From: Rhodospirillaceae bacterium LM-1
GTDB lineage: Bacteria; Pseudomonadota; Alphaproteobacteria; Rhodospirillales; WMHbin7
Assembly (NCBI GenBank): GCA_902725215.1
Contig: CACUVI010000023.1
Span: 186,803-250,802, forward strand
DNA length: 64,000 bases
Direction of reading: 5' to 3'
A model generated the notes under the pieces. It made no database searches, was not told the origin of the DNA, and was given only the letters and a program-made list of their open reading frames with translations. The translations under genes and the position numbers were made by a program. Of the stretch, positions 32,016 to 41,551 are shown one piece after another. Numbering within the stretch: position 1 is the first letter of the stretch; every line of letters begins with the position of its first letter.

Positions 32016-33572
32016 ATGCTGAATGTTCAGATCGGCAGGTTGCCAGCTAGGCACGCCAGATATCGCCCTTGCCATACGGCCTTCGTCTTCAATGATCGCA
32101 GTTATAATTGGAAAGAGTTCGACGCCGTCATCAACCGGCTGGCCAACGCGCTTTTGCGGGCGGGGCTTAAGAAGGGCGACAAGGTCGCCACCGTGCTGTC
32201 CAATTCCCTGGAACTGATGACCGCTTATTGGGCGGTCGCCAAGACCGGTCTGGTGATCGTTCCCTGCTCGACCTTGTTGCAGGCGGCGGGACTGAAAACG
32301 TTGCTTTTCGATTCCGATACCGTCTGTGTGATCGCGGATGGCGCGTTTGCGACGATGCTTCAAGAAATCAGGTCAGATATTCCCGCCATCATTGATGGGC
32401 GTTGGATACTGGCTGGATGCAAGGAAGCGCCGCCCAGGGGCTTTCGCGCTTTCGAGGATTTCGTCGATCAAGCCAGCCAGGATGAGCCGCCGGACGCCGG
32501 ACTGGATGGCGATGACGTCTATAACATCATGTACAGTTCGGGCACGACCGGAGCGCCCAAGGGCATCGTGCACAGCCACTATGTGCGGGCGCAATATTGT
32601 TCGCTCTTCGCTTCGGCGTGGCGCATGACGCCGGAATCGGTGGTGCTGCATGCGGGCGCCATCGTCTTCAACGGCGCCATGCTCGATCTCATGCCCTGGA
32701 TGTTCCTGGGCTGTGCCTATGTGCTGCATCCCTCGTTCAATCCCGAAGCCGTCATCCGCGACATCGAACGCTATCAGGTCACGCATATGATCATGGTGCC
32801 TTCACAGATCATCGCGCTGATGAACAGCAAGGAATTCGATCCAGCCCGCCTGTCTTCGCTGCAAATGATCCAGTCATTGGGCGCTCCCTTGCTGCTTGAG
32901 CATAAGAAGCGCCTGAACGCGGCGCTGCCCGGACGTTTCTACGAACTGTATGGGCTGACCGAAGGTTTCATGACGGTGCTGGACAGGGATGACGCCGTGC
33001 GCAAGGCAGGTTCGGTCGGCGTGCCGACGTCGTTTTTTGAGATGAAGATTCTGGATGAAAACGGCAACGAAGCGCCGACGGGAACGGTGGGAGAAATCTG
33101 CGGTCGCGGTCCCATTCTGATGAGCGAATACTACAAACGGCCCGATCTGACGGCCAAGGCGCTGAAGGACGGTTGGTTGCATTCGGGCGATGCCGGTTAT
33201 GTGGACGAGGACGGTTACCTGTTCCTGGTCGATCGCATCAAGGACATGATCATCTCGGGTGGCGTCAATGTGTATCCCAAGGACATCGAGGAAGTGATGG
33301 CCGCCCATCCGGCCATCAACGAGGTGGCGGTGTTCGGTTCCCCCGACGAGAAGTGGGGCGAGGCGCCGGTGGCCGCCGTTGTCTTAAGATCGGGCCATCA
33401 AGCGTCGGCCGAGGAAATCAAGGAATGGACCAACGCTCGCGTGGGCGCCAAGTTTCAGCGCCTGCATGACGTGGTGTTTATGGACTCATTTCCGCGCAAT
33501 GCCGCCGCCAAGACCTTGAAGCGCGAGATTAAAGAGGCGTATGTGAAGGGAAGGGGATTGGGTAATGTCTGA
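32016..33572 (+). CDS. Class I adenylate-forming acyl-CoA ligase
   Basis: A 518-residue AMP-binding enzyme. The P-loop-like A3 motif is YSSGTTGAPKG, A5 is YELYGLTEG, A7 is LHSGDAGYVDEDGYL with DRIKDMIISGG, and the catalytic lysine lies in AAKTLKREI near the C-terminus. It activates a carboxylic acid as acyl-AMP and then acyl-CoA; long-chain fatty acids are the likeliest substrate but not proven. No signal is seen. It overlaps the following gene by 8 bases. Confidence 0.92.
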   Translation: MLNVQIGRLPARHARYRPCHTAFVFNDRSYNWKEFDAVINRLANALLRAGLKKGDKVATVLSNSLELMTAYWAVAKTGLVIVPCSTLLQAAGLKTLLFDSDTVCVIADGAFATMLQEIRSDIPAIIDGRWILAGCKEAPPRGFRAFEDFVDQASQDEPPDAGLDGDDVYNIMYSSGTTGAPKGIVHSHYVRAQYCSLFASAWRMTPESVVLHAGAIVFNGAMLDLMPWMFLGCAYVLHPSFNPEAVIRDIERYQVTHMIMVPSQIIALMNSKEFDPARLSSLQMIQSLGAPLLLEHKKRLNAALPGRFYELYGLTEGFMTVLDRDDAVRKAGSVGVPTSFFEMKILDENGNEAPTGTVGEICGRGPILMSEYYKRPDLTAKALKDGWLHSGDAGYVDEDGYLFLVDRIKDMIISGGVNVYPKDIEEVMAAHPAINEVAVFGSPDEKWGEAPVAAVVLRSGHQASAEEIKEWTNARVGAKFQRLHDVVFMDSFPRNAAAKTLKREIKEAYVKGRGLGNV

Positions 33573-35055
33573 CAAGACGAGCGACGCGGCCATTTTTCTT
33601 GGGGCGAGCGACAAGCCGGTTCATCTGAATCTGCGCTACGCCAACCGGCACGGCCTGATCGCAGGCGCCACGGGCACCGGCAAGACGGTCACCTTGCAGG
33701 TGATGGTCGAGGAATTCTCGAAGGCGGGCGTTCCCGTGCTGATCGCCGACGTCAAGGGCGATCTGTCGGGCTTGTGTGTGCCTGGCGACGCAGGCGGCAA
33801 GCTGGGCAAGCGCGCGGAACAGATCGGGCTTAAGGGTTACGCGCCGCAGGGATTTCCCGTCGTGTTCTGGGATGTGTTTGCCAAGAACGGCCATCCCTTG
33901 CGTTCCACGATATCTGATTTGGGACCCGTTCTGTTGGCCCGGCTGATGGGATTGAACGAGACGCAGGAAGGCGTTCTGAACGCCGCCTTCGCCTTGGCCG
34001 ACGACGAGGGGCTGCTGCTGCTCGACTTGGATGACCTAAGGGCGCTGCTGCGATTCCTGGAAGACAATCGAGATCAACTTTCAAGCCGGTACGGCAATAT
34101 CGCTCCCGCCACCGTGGGCGCCATCGTGCGCCAGATCATGGTGTTTGAACGTGAAGGTGGCGCTCATTTCTTCGGCGAACCGGCGCTGGGCGTGGCCGAG
34201 CTGTTGCAAAGCGATCGTTATGGCATGGGGCTGGTGCACATCGTTGACGCCCAAGCGCTGATCCATAAGCCGCAGCTTTACGCCACCGTCATGCTGTGGC
34301 TGTTGTCGGAATTGTTCGAGGAGTTGCCGGAAGTGGGCGACCCGCAAAAGCCCCTTTTCGCGTTGTTCCTGGACGAGGCGCATCTGTTGTTCGATGGCGC
34401 CCCCAAGCCGTTGCTGGACAAGGTTGAACAGGTGGCGCGTCTGATCCGTTCAAAAGGGGTTGGCGTCTATTTCGTGACCCAGAATCCGCTGGATATTCCT
34501 GTCGATGTGGCGGGACAGCTGGGCAATCGGGTGCAGCACGCCTTGCGCGCCTTTACCGTTCGCGATCAAAAGGCGGTGCGCGCCGCCGCTGAAACCTTCC
34601 GCGCCAATCCCGCCTTCGACGCCGAGGCGGCGATCACGGAACTGGGGGTGGGCGAGGCTTTGGTGTCGGTGCTGCAAGAAGGGGGCGTGCCGTCGGTGGT
34701 CGAACGGACATTGCTGCGCCCGCCCTCGTCGCGGCTTGGCCCGGCAAGCGATGCCGAACGCGCGGGCGCCCAGAAATACAGCCCCTATGCCGGACGTTAC
34801 GACAAACTTGTGAACCGGGAATCTGCCCACGAGCTTCTCGCCAAGCTGGGCTTGGAAACAGCCGAAGCCGCCGAGCGGGCGATGCAGGCCGCCAAGCAAG
34901 AAAAGGAAGATCGTCAGCTTCGCAAGACCTCGGGCGGCTCCAATCGCCAAGGCATAGGGGAGGCGCTGGCGAAAAGCGTCGTCCGCTCCGTTGGTAGCCG
35001 GATTGGCCGCGAGATCGTGCGCGGCGTGCTGGGCAGCCTGTTCAAGGGCCGTTGA
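33565..35055 (+). CDS. HerA/DUF853-type P-loop ATPase
   Basis: A 496-residue protein of the helicase HerA-like DUF853 (YjgR) family. The Walker A motif IAGATGTGKTVTLQ is near residue 32, VLIADVKGDLSGL follows, and Walker B FLDEAHLLFDG is near 270. A lysine/glutamine-rich coil and a basic glycine-rich tail end the protein. Members are predicted DNA translocases or helicases of unknown role. It overlaps the acyl-CoA ligase by 8 bases and ends 7 bases from the convergent hydrolase. Confidence 0.88.
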   Translation: MSDKTSDAAIFLGASDKPVHLNLRYANRHGLIAGATGTGKTVTLQVMVEEFSKAGVPVLIADVKGDLSGLCVPGDAGGKLGKRAEQIGLKGYAPQGFPVVFWDVFAKNGHPLRSTISDLGPVLLARLMGLNETQEGVLNAAFALADDEGLLLLDLDDLRALLRFLEDNRDQLSSRYGNIAPATVGAIVRQIMVFEREGGAHFFGEPALGVAELLQSDRYGMGLVHIVDAQALIHKPQLYATVMLWLLSELFEELPEVGDPQKPLFALFLDEAHLLFDGAPKPLLDKVEQVARLIRSKGVGVYFVTQNPLDIPVDVAGQLGNRVQHALRAFTVRDQKAVRAAAETFRANPAFDAEAAITELGVGEALVSVLQEGGVPSVVERTLLRPPSSRLGPASDAERAGAQKYSPYAGRYDKLVNRESAHELLAKLGLETAEAAERAMQAAKQEKEDRQLRKTSGGSNRQGIGEALAKSVVRSVGSRIGREIVRGVLGSLFKGR

Positions 35056-35062
35056 CGTCGAT

Positions 35063-35857
35063 CTATTTGGGCGCTCCCAGCTTCAGCGCCATATCGATCA
35101 GATGGCCAGAGCGCAGGATGTTCGTGTGATCGCGCCCTTGGGCGATGTTGAAATCGGCGCTCAGGCCGTGTTTGGACAGTTGAGCCGCGTAGCCTTCCGA
35201 CAAAGATGGCAAAGTGACATTGTCGCTTGCCCCCACCAGAATGGAAATTAGTGTCTTTGGTGGTATGCGCTCCACATAATCGCTGGGAGATTCGCTGGTC
35301 CACAATCCGCCAGTGCGACCGGCTCGCCACTGGCGCAGATCGCAGACGCATCCGATCAGCAGGGCGGCGTCGGCCAAGCCGGGATGACGCCCCAGGATGA
35401 CGCCGGACACCGCCGAACCGCCGGAATGGCCGATCAGCACCAGCCGCTTTGGCTTGTAAAAATCTTTCAGGCGGGCGATGGCGTCGGCAATGTCGTCGAT
35501 AATGTCGGCGCGCCAATTATCGGCGCGATTGCGCTCGCCGGTCGAATAATTCCCGTCATCGTCGTTGTAGCCGGGGCGCAGCAGGGCGACAGCCACAGTG
35601 CCTTGCGGCGATTTCTCGATTAGGCTGGGGGCGACATTGAACATGGATGTCGCAGGCGAGCCGTCGGAATGATTGCCGTGCAGCATTAGATAAAGCAGGC
35701 TCACCCCCGTCTCGCCCTTCTGTTCGAAAGTCCGGATGATCAGGCATTCGTCGCGTCCGCTGACTCTGGTCACGCGGTCGGGATTGTCGCAAGGGGCTGC
35801 CAGGGCGGGACCGGCCAGGACAAGAAGGAGCAGAAATGCGAAGAGGGGGCGCGCCAC
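35063..35857 (-). CDS. Exported alpha/beta hydrolase
   Basis: A 264-residue protein with a signal peptide (1-20, ending LAAPC). The nucleophile elbow is LVLIGHSGGSAVSG near residue 143, and the C-terminal histidine lies in AQGRDHTNIL. The sequence suits a dienelactone-hydrolase or prolyl-oligopeptidase-like serine hydrolase. Cysteines at about 23 and 38 and a CVC pair near 170 could form disulfides in the periplasm. Substrate is unknown. It is the last gene of a minus-strand group with the ABC exporter, 10 bases after the permease stop. Confidence 0.85.
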   Translation of the reverse strand: MARPLFAFLLLLVLAGPALAAPCDNPDRVTRVSGRDECLIIRTFEQKGETGVSLLYLMLHGNHSDGSPATSMFNVAPSLIEKSPQGTVAVALLRPGYNDDDGNYSTGERNRADNWRADIIDDIADAIARLKDFYKPKRLVLIGHSGGSAVSGVILGRHPGLADAALLIGCVCDLRQWRAGRTGGLWTSESPSDYVERIPPKTLISILVGASDNVTLPSLSEGYAAQLSKHGLSADFNIAQGRDHTNILRSGHLIDMALKLGAPK

Positions 35858-35867
35858 GCCTTTCCTC

Positions 35868-38384
35868 CTACTCGTTGCGCAAATAAGGGGCGGCCTTGGC
35901 GGCCAGGGCGCGGCTGGTGATCAGATGCCCGGCCAACAGGGTCACCACCAATCCGAACAGCAAAAGCCCCAGGCTGCTCAGGGGCAGGAAACGCCAAGTC
36001 ATGTTCATCATGCTGTCCAGAATGCCGAAGGCGGCCAAGGTGCCGATGGCGCCCGCCAGCAGCGTGGTGGCAAGGCCTAGAAACAGAAATTCCAGAAGAT
36101 AGGCCCGAAACAGAGTGGGCCTGTCGGCGCCCAGCACCTTCAGCACCACGGATTCATAAACGCGTCTGCGCAAACTTGCGGCCACCGCGCCCGCCAGAAC
36201 CAAGCCGCCCGCAGGCAAGGTGGCGGCGGCCATCACGGCCAGCGCCACGCCTGCGCCTTCCAGAACGCCCTTCACGCTTTCCAGCGCGTTGCGCACCCGG
36301 ATGACCGAGACGTTGGGCAGCGCGTCGGTGACGGCGCGTTCTATGTCATCTTCCTGCTGCGCATCCGCCTTGGCGGTGGCCAGGAAGGTATAGGGCGCTC
36401 CCTCTAGCGTTCCTGGCGAGAAGAGAAAGGCGAAATTCATGCTGGCAGCACTCCAGTCGATGTCGCGCAGGCTGGAAACTTCGGCCTCGATGGCGCGCCC
36501 CAGAACATCCACCCCGACGCGGTCGCCAACGGTCAGGCCAAGCCCTTTGGCTAAGCGCGCATCCAGGGAAACCAGGGCGGGTCCCCGATAGGCCTCGTCC
36601 CACCAACTTCCGGCCAGCAGTTGCGTGCCGTCCGGCATGACGGCGGCGCTTGAGAATCCCCGGTCGCCATCCAGCGCCCAGCGCGCGCTGGGATCGATCC
36701 TGACCTCTTCTGCGGGCGTTCCCTTCAGCATCGTCACGCGTCCGCGGATCATCGGGGCCAGACGGATGTCGCGGGCCTGATGTTCCTTGGCGGCGGCGAT
36801 GAAGGCGTCTTTCTGGTTGGGCTGAATGTCGATGAAGAAAAAGGCGGGCGCCTCGTCGGGCAGCCGGTCTTCGATCTGATGGCGCAGATTGCTCTCGATC
36901 TGGGCCAAGGTGGTCAGCACGGCCAAACCGATGCCCAGCGACACCACCACGCTGGGCGCTGGCGAACCGGGACGAAACAGTTGACCCAGGGCCAGACGCA
37001 GTCCGGCCGCACGGGTATGTCGCGAAATCATGCGTGCGAGCTGCGCCATCAGATAGGCCAGCAGGCGGAACAGAAACAGGCTTAGGACCGAAGCGACGAC
37101 GAACCAGAGAGCCAGCATGCGGTTGCTCGACGTTTGAACGACCAGCAAGGCCAGCGCCAGCGCGAAAGGCAAGGCGGGCAGCAGGTTCAAGATGCGCTGC
37201 TTCAGAGGCGGGCGGACGACCAGGGCGCGCAAGGCGGCGGCGGGCGACGTGCCGCCAACGCCTGCCAGGGGGCCGATGCCGAAAGCCAAGGCCACCAGCA
37301 ATCCGGCCAGGGCCGCCTTGATCAGCGGTTCGGGATAGACGCCAGCGATCAGGCGCACGGGCAGGGCTTGGCTAGCCACATCCAACACCGCCAACGGGAT
37401 CAGCAGGCCCAATCCCAGACCCAACAGAATGCCCAGCACGGCCAGCGTCAGAACCTCGATGCCATAGATGGCGAAGATCTGGTTGTTGCCAGCCCCGACG
37501 CTTTTCAGGATGGCAATGCTGCGCGCCCTGGTGTCGAGATGACTTTTCACGGCATTGGCCACGCCGATGCCGCCTACCAAAAGACCAGCTAGTCCGGTCA
37601 GCGTCAGGAACAACGACAAATTGTCGAGGAAGCGCTTCAAGCCGGGCGCCGCCTCGTCAAGACCACGGATGCGCCAATGCGCCTTGGGGAATCTTTGCTC
37701 CAATTGGGCGCGCACCTTGGCCGCGTCGGACTGATTGGGCAGGGACAGGCGGGTAACGTAGCGCTCGATGCTGCCCGGCATCATCAGGCCGCTGGCTTGC
37801 AAACCCTCCCACGAGACCAGCAGGCGCGGCCCCAACTGGAAAGGCGACGCCACCTTGTCGGGTTCATGATCGATCACGCCGACAATGTGAAGGCGCGCCG
37901 ATCCTAAAACGACGCTGTCTCCCGTCTGAATGCCAAGACGCGCCAGCAGGCCCGGATCGGCCAGGGCAAAGAACCCTTCGTTCATGTCGGCGAACAGGCT
38001 GGCGTCTTTGGGATTCAGGCGCAACTGGCCCGCCAGCGGATAGGCTTGATCGACCGCCTTCAACTCGACCAGCGTGCGGGCGCCGGAATCGCTTCGGACC
38101 ATGGCGCGCATTTCAAGATGCGTCGAGATGCGTCCCACGCTTTCCAGATATTGCCGGGCATCGTCGTCAAGCGGGCGATACATCTGTGAAACCGCAAGAT
38201 CGCCGCCCAGCAAGAGCCTGGCGTCGGCCCGCAGGCCAGCCTTGACGGCTTCGGTCAGTTCGCCAGCGGCGGCGATGGTGGCCACGCCCAGCGCCAAACA
38301 GGCAAGGAAAATGCGAAAGCCGCGAAAGCCCTGTTTGACGTCGGCCCGCAACTCGCGAAGGGCCAGGGTGACGGCGGGACTCAT
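35868..38384 (-). CDS. FtsX-type ABC transporter permease, YbbP-like
   Basis: An 838-residue permease made of two FtsX/MacB-type units. Helix clusters occur near residue 25, 255-400, 415-470, and 700-825, with large extracytoplasmic domains between. Segments such as FRIFLACLALGVATIAAAGE at the N-terminus and VYESVVLKVLGADRPTLF near the C-terminal helices match the YbbP branch, whose partner is YbbA. Such exporters are thought to move lipids or lipid-linked compounds. Its ATG at 38384 overlaps the methyltransferase stop (ATGA). Confidence 0.9.
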   Translation of the reverse strand: MSPAVTLALRELRADVKQGFRGFRIFLACLALGVATIAAAGELTEAVKAGLRADARLLLGGDLAVSQMYRPLDDDARQYLESVGRISTHLEMRAMVRSDSGARTLVELKAVDQAYPLAGQLRLNPKDASLFADMNEGFFALADPGLLARLGIQTGDSVVLGSARLHIVGVIDHEPDKVASPFQLGPRLLVSWEGLQASGLMMPGSIERYVTRLSLPNQSDAAKVRAQLEQRFPKAHWRIRGLDEAAPGLKRFLDNLSLFLTLTGLAGLLVGGIGVANAVKSHLDTRARSIAILKSVGAGNNQIFAIYGIEVLTLAVLGILLGLGLGLLIPLAVLDVASQALPVRLIAGVYPEPLIKAALAGLLVALAFGIGPLAGVGGTSPAAALRALVVRPPLKQRILNLLPALPFALALALLVVQTSSNRMLALWFVVASVLSLFLFRLLAYLMAQLARMISRHTRAAGLRLALGQLFRPGSPAPSVVVSLGIGLAVLTTLAQIESNLRHQIEDRLPDEAPAFFFIDIQPNQKDAFIAAAKEHQARDIRLAPMIRGRVTMLKGTPAEEVRIDPSARWALDGDRGFSSAAVMPDGTQLLAGSWWDEAYRGPALVSLDARLAKGLGLTVGDRVGVDVLGRAIEAEVSSLRDIDWSAASMNFAFLFSPGTLEGAPYTFLATAKADAQQEDDIERAVTDALPNVSVIRVRNALESVKGVLEGAGVALAVMAAATLPAGGLVLAGAVAASLRRRVYESVVLKVLGADRPTLFRAYLLEFLFLGLATTLLAGAIGTLAAFGILDSMMNMTWRFLPLSSLGLLLFGLVVTLLAGHLITSRALAAKAAPYLRNE

Positions 38385-39085
38385 TCCTTGATGGCCAGCC
38401 AACCGCCGAACAGAAAGGCCTGATGGAAATGTTCGACCGTTGTAAAGCCTGCCTGATGCAGCAGCTTGAACAAGCGGGTTTCCGAAACGAAATGGATATC
38501 CCTGGCGACGTGTTTCAAGCCTTTCTCGACTTCGACGGGATCGATGCCGTGCGACAATTGCCAGCGCGTCCAGGCGGCCAACAGGCGGGCGTAGCGTGGC
38601 GTATCGGAAGCGCCATGCAAATCGGCCAGCACCAGGGGCGCTCCCGGCTTCAAGGCCTTTGAAATGCCCGCCAGCAAATTGGCTTTGGCGCCATCGTCGG
38701 GCAGGAAATGCATAACCAGCAGACAGGCGGCGGCGTCGAATCTCGTGCCGGGGTCCAGATCGCCGACCGTGCCTTCGATCAGGGTCGTCCTCTCGGTCAA
38801 TCCTTTGGCATTCAGTCGCGTCTTAGCCTGTTTCAGCATGGCGGCGGATGGATCGACGCCGGTGAAGCGCCAGCCGGGATGGTGAGGCGCCAGACGCTCG
38901 ATCTCCTCGCCGGTGCCGCAACCCGCAATCAGGAGATGCGCGTTGTGCCCCAGCATGTCTTCCAGCAGGAACTGAGCCATGGCGTGCAGCGTTTCGTAAC
39001 CCGGGATGACCTTGCGCACCGTGTCGTCGTAGCGCGCCGCTCTTTGATCGTGGAAATGCTGTTGAGGATCGAAATTGTCGGTCAT
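38381..39085 (-). CDS. Class I SAM-dependent methyltransferase
   Basis: A 234-residue protein with the SAM-binding motif I LLIAGCGTGEEIERLA near 55, motif II FTGVDPSAAMLKQA, and motif IV region FDAAACLLVMHFL near 120. It resembles small-molecule methyltransferases of the UbiE/type 11 kind. It overlaps the ABC ATPase gene upstream and the permease gene downstream, both by ATGA. The substrate is unknown, but being wedged between the two halves of one transporter suggests it modifies the exported compound or precursor. Confidence 0.88.
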   Translation of the reverse strand: MTDNFDPQQHFHDQRAARYDDTVRKVIPGYETLHAMAQFLLEDMLGHNAHLLIAGCGTGEEIERLAPHHPGWRFTGVDPSAAMLKQAKTRLNAKGLTERTTLIEGTVGDLDPGTRFDAAACLLVMHFLPDDGAKANLLAGISKALKPGAPLVLADLHGASDTPRYARLLAAWTRWQLSHGIDPVEVEKGLKHVARDIHFVSETRLFKLLHQAGFTTVEHFHQAFLFGGWLAIKE

Positions 39086-39762
39086 GAAACATCTCCGTCC
39101 AAGCGTCCGTCCTTCAAGCGCGCCACGCGCGAGCAGCGCCCGGCCAGATTGGCGTCGTGGGTGATCAGAACCAGGGTGGCGCCGCTGTTGCGGTTCAGGT
39201 CGAACAAAAGATCGATGACCCCTTCGCCGGTCGCTTGATCCAGATTGCCCGTCGGTTCGTCGGCCAGCAGCAGCCCCGGCTTGGCGGCGAAGGCGCGGGC
39301 CAGGGCTACGCGTTGTTGTTCGCCGCCGGAAAGCTGCGATGGATAATGCGACAGGCGCGACGCAAGCCCCACGCGTTCGAGCAACTCCTTGGCTGCCTTC
39401 AGAGCGCCGCGCTTGCCTGCCAGTTCCAGCGGAATGGCCACATTCTCAAGCGCCGTCATGGTGGGAATCAGATGAAAAGATTGAAAGACGATGCCGACAT
39501 GGTTGCGCCTGAACAAGGCTAGCGCGTCCTCGCTCATCTGGCCCAGCTTCTTTCCCAGAACGACGGCCGATCCTTGGCTTGGGCGTTCCAGCCCGGCCAT
39601 GATCATCATCAACGAGGACTTGCCCGAACCCGAAGGGCCAACCAGCCCCAGGGTTTCACCGACTGCGACCTGCAAGTCAATGCCGTTCAGGATATTGACC
39701 TCGCCCGCTTCTGAGGCCAGCTTAAGGTGAATGCCGGATAGATGGATCGCTAGGTGGGTCAT
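39082..39762 (-). CDS. ABC transporter ATPase, LolD/YbbA-like
   Basis: A 226-residue ATPase. Walker A is [15 protein letters not shown], the Q-loop [12 protein letters not shown], the signature [14 protein letters not shown], Walker [13 protein letters not shown] and the H-loop [10 protein letters not shown]. It is of the LolD/MacB type that partners FtsX-fold permeases, here the permease two genes on. The ATG at 39762 overlaps the divergent esterase ATG at 39761, so the two genes have no intergenic space. Confidence 0.92.
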   Translation of the reverse strand: MTHLAIHLSGIHLKLASEAGEVNILNGIDLQVAVGETLGLVGPSGSGKSSLMMIMAGLERPSQGSAVVLGKKLGQMSEDALALFRRNHVGIVFQSFHLIPTMTALENVAIPLELAGKRGALKAAKELLERVGLASRLSHYPSQLSGGEQQRVALARAFAAKPGLLLADEPTGNLDQATGEGVIDLLFDLNRNSGATLVLITHDANLAGRCSRVARLKDGRLDGDVS

Positions 39763-40408
39763 GAGCCGTTGGATGTGTCGTTTTCTTTGCCATGCTGGCC
39801 TTATCCTGACGCTTTATCAAGCCTTTCCGGCTTCGGCGGCTTCCTTGCGCCTGCTGGCCCTGGGTGACAGCCTGACGGCGGGCTATGGGCTAGGCAAGGA
39901 TCAGGGGTTGGCCGCAAAACTGGAAGCGGCGCTGAAATCCAAAGGCAGGGAGGTGCGCGTCGTCAATGCGGGCGTTTCCGGAGACACCACCGCTGGAGGC
40001 TTGGCGCGTCTTGACTGGTCACTGGCCGAGCCGCCCGATGCGGTGCTGGTCGCCTTGGGGGCCAACGATATGCTTCGCGGCTTGCCTCCCCAGGAGTCCG
40101 AGCGCAATCTGGATGCCATCTTGGCCCGCCTGCAAGAGCGCAAGCTGCCGGTTCTTCTGATCGGCATGAAGGCTTCGGTCAATCTGGGATTGGATTACGC
40201 CGGTCAGTTCGACGCCATCTATCCTCGCTTGGCCAAGAAATACGGCGTTCCCCTCTATCCATTCTTTCTGGAGGGCGTCGCCTTGAAGCCTGGGCTTAAC
40301 CAGGAAGACGGGCTGCATCCCAACGAAAAGGGCGTCGATGAGATTGTGCGCCGCCTTCTGCCCGACGTTTTGCGGCTGCTGGACAGAACGAAGGGTCAAA
40401 AGCGATGA
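39761..40408 (+). CDS. Exported GDSL esterase, TesA/arylesterase-like
   Basis: A 215-residue SGNH hydrolase with a signal peptide to about residue 26. Block I LLALGDSLTAGYG carries the nucleophile serine, block II GVSGDTTAGG the glycine, block III LVALGANDML the asparagine, and block V DGLHPNEKG the aspartate and histidine. E. coli TesA is a periplasmic thioesterase, protease and lysophospholipase. The ATG at 39761 follows AGGTGGG; ATG 39773 is an alternative. Divergence from a YbbA-type ATPase gene matches the common tesA-ybbA arrangement. Confidence 0.9.
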   Translation: MSRWMCRFLCHAGLILTLYQAFPASAASLRLLALGDSLTAGYGLGKDQGLAAKLEAALKSKGREVRVVNAGVSGDTTAGGLARLDWSLAEPPDAVLVALGANDMLRGLPPQESERNLDAILARLQERKLPVLLIGMKASVNLGLDYAGQFDAIYPRLAKKYGVPLYPFFLEGVALKPGLNQEDGLHPNEKGVDEIVRRLLPDVLRLLDRTKGQKR

Positions 40409-41544
40409 AATCCCAAACCGACTTCCGATCGGCCTATGCCGAAGGCGACGGATGGGCCAGCGTCGCCAAAAGTCTGATGATGCAGTTGAGCGGCCCGGCG
40501 CTGGCGCATCGATTGGGCGTTCTGTATGTGACGCCGGAATTGTCGCGCGATCTTGGCAGCATTCTTGCCTTCCTGCGTGAAACAACCCGCGTTCCCCATT
40601 GGGTTGGCGGCGCCGGTTTCGGCGTGTTGGGTTTGACGGCGGACGGCATGGCCCGCGAGGCGCGCGCCAAACCGGCGGCGGCGGTTCTAAGCATGGCCTT
40701 GCCCGCCAACGCCTTCCGCCTGTTTTCCTTGCAAGGGCGTGAATTGGGCAAGCTGCGCGCCACCTTGGCCAAATGGATCAAGCCGTCCAGTTTGCCGATG
40801 ACGGGCTTGATCCATGCCGATCCGGCCAATCCTCAGGCGGCGCTTCTAGTGGCGGGATTCGCGGCTGCTTCCGAAGCCTATCTGGTGGGGGGGATCACCT
40901 ATACGCCGGAAAAGCGCGAAGCGGAATTCAAGCCGCACTTGGCCGACAAGATGTCGGGCGGCGGCTTGTCGGGTCTGCTTTTGTCGCCCGACGTGCCGCT
41001 GGCGGTCGGTGTTGCACAAGGGGTCGTCACCTTGGGCGGCTGGCACAAGATCACCGATGGCGAAGGCGGGGACATCCTGCGGCTGGATGGACGTCCGGCC
41101 CATGAAGTGCTGAAGGAAGAGGCGGGGGATTTGCATTCCCTGCTGGGATTTGTTCATCCCGCCGTGCCCGACGCCGGCCTTGATACCGGCGGCTTCGTGG
41201 TTCACAACCTGAGCGGGGTCGATCCCGTGCGGGGAAAGCTGTCGGTCAGCTTCAGCGCCGAGCCGGGGCAGATTGTGCGTTTCGTGCGCCGAGACACCAA
41301 GGCGGCGGAAGAAGATATGAAACGCATGATTGCCGATGTGAAGAAGCGCCTGTCGGTTCCGCCCAGGGGCGCCGTTCTGATTTCCTGCATTGCCAGGGGG
41401 GCGGCCTTGTTCGGCGCGCCGCATCGTGAAATGGAAATCGCGGCTCGGATGTTGAACTGCCCGATGGTTGGCTTTCTGGCGGGCGGCGAGATCATGCGCA
41501 ACCGCGTGCAGGCGCACAGCGCCGTGTTGCTCGCCTTCGGGTAA
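40405..41544 (+). CDS. FIST domain protein
   Basis: A 379-residue cytoplasmic protein. The N-terminal FIST domain contains WVGGAGFGVLG near 65 and the C-terminal FIST_C domain has VLISCIARGAALFG near 333 and CPMVGFLAGGEIMRN near the end. FIST proteins are predicted to sense small ligands such as amino acids, usually beside signalling genes. Here it overlaps the esterase by ATGA and is followed by thpR after 7 bases, with a sensor kinase convergent further on. No ligand can be assigned. Confidence 0.87.
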   Translation: MKSQTDFRSAYAEGDGWASVAKSLMMQLSGPALAHRLGVLYVTPELSRDLGSILAFLRETTRVPHWVGGAGFGVLGLTADGMAREARAKPAAAVLSMALPANAFRLFSLQGRELGKLRATLAKWIKPSSLPMTGLIHADPANPQAALLVAGFAAASEAYLVGGITYTPEKREAEFKPHLADKMSGGGLSGLLLSPDVPLAVGVAQGVVTLGGWHKITDGEGGDILRLDGRPAHEVLKEEAGDLHSLLGFVHPAVPDAGLDTGGFVVHNLSGVDPVRGKLSVSFSAEPGQIVRFVRRDTKAAEEDMKRMIADVKKRLSVPPRGAVLISCIARGAALFGAPHREMEIAARMLNCPMVGFLAGGEIMRNRVQAHSAVLLAFG

Positions 41545-41551
41545 GGCCGCC

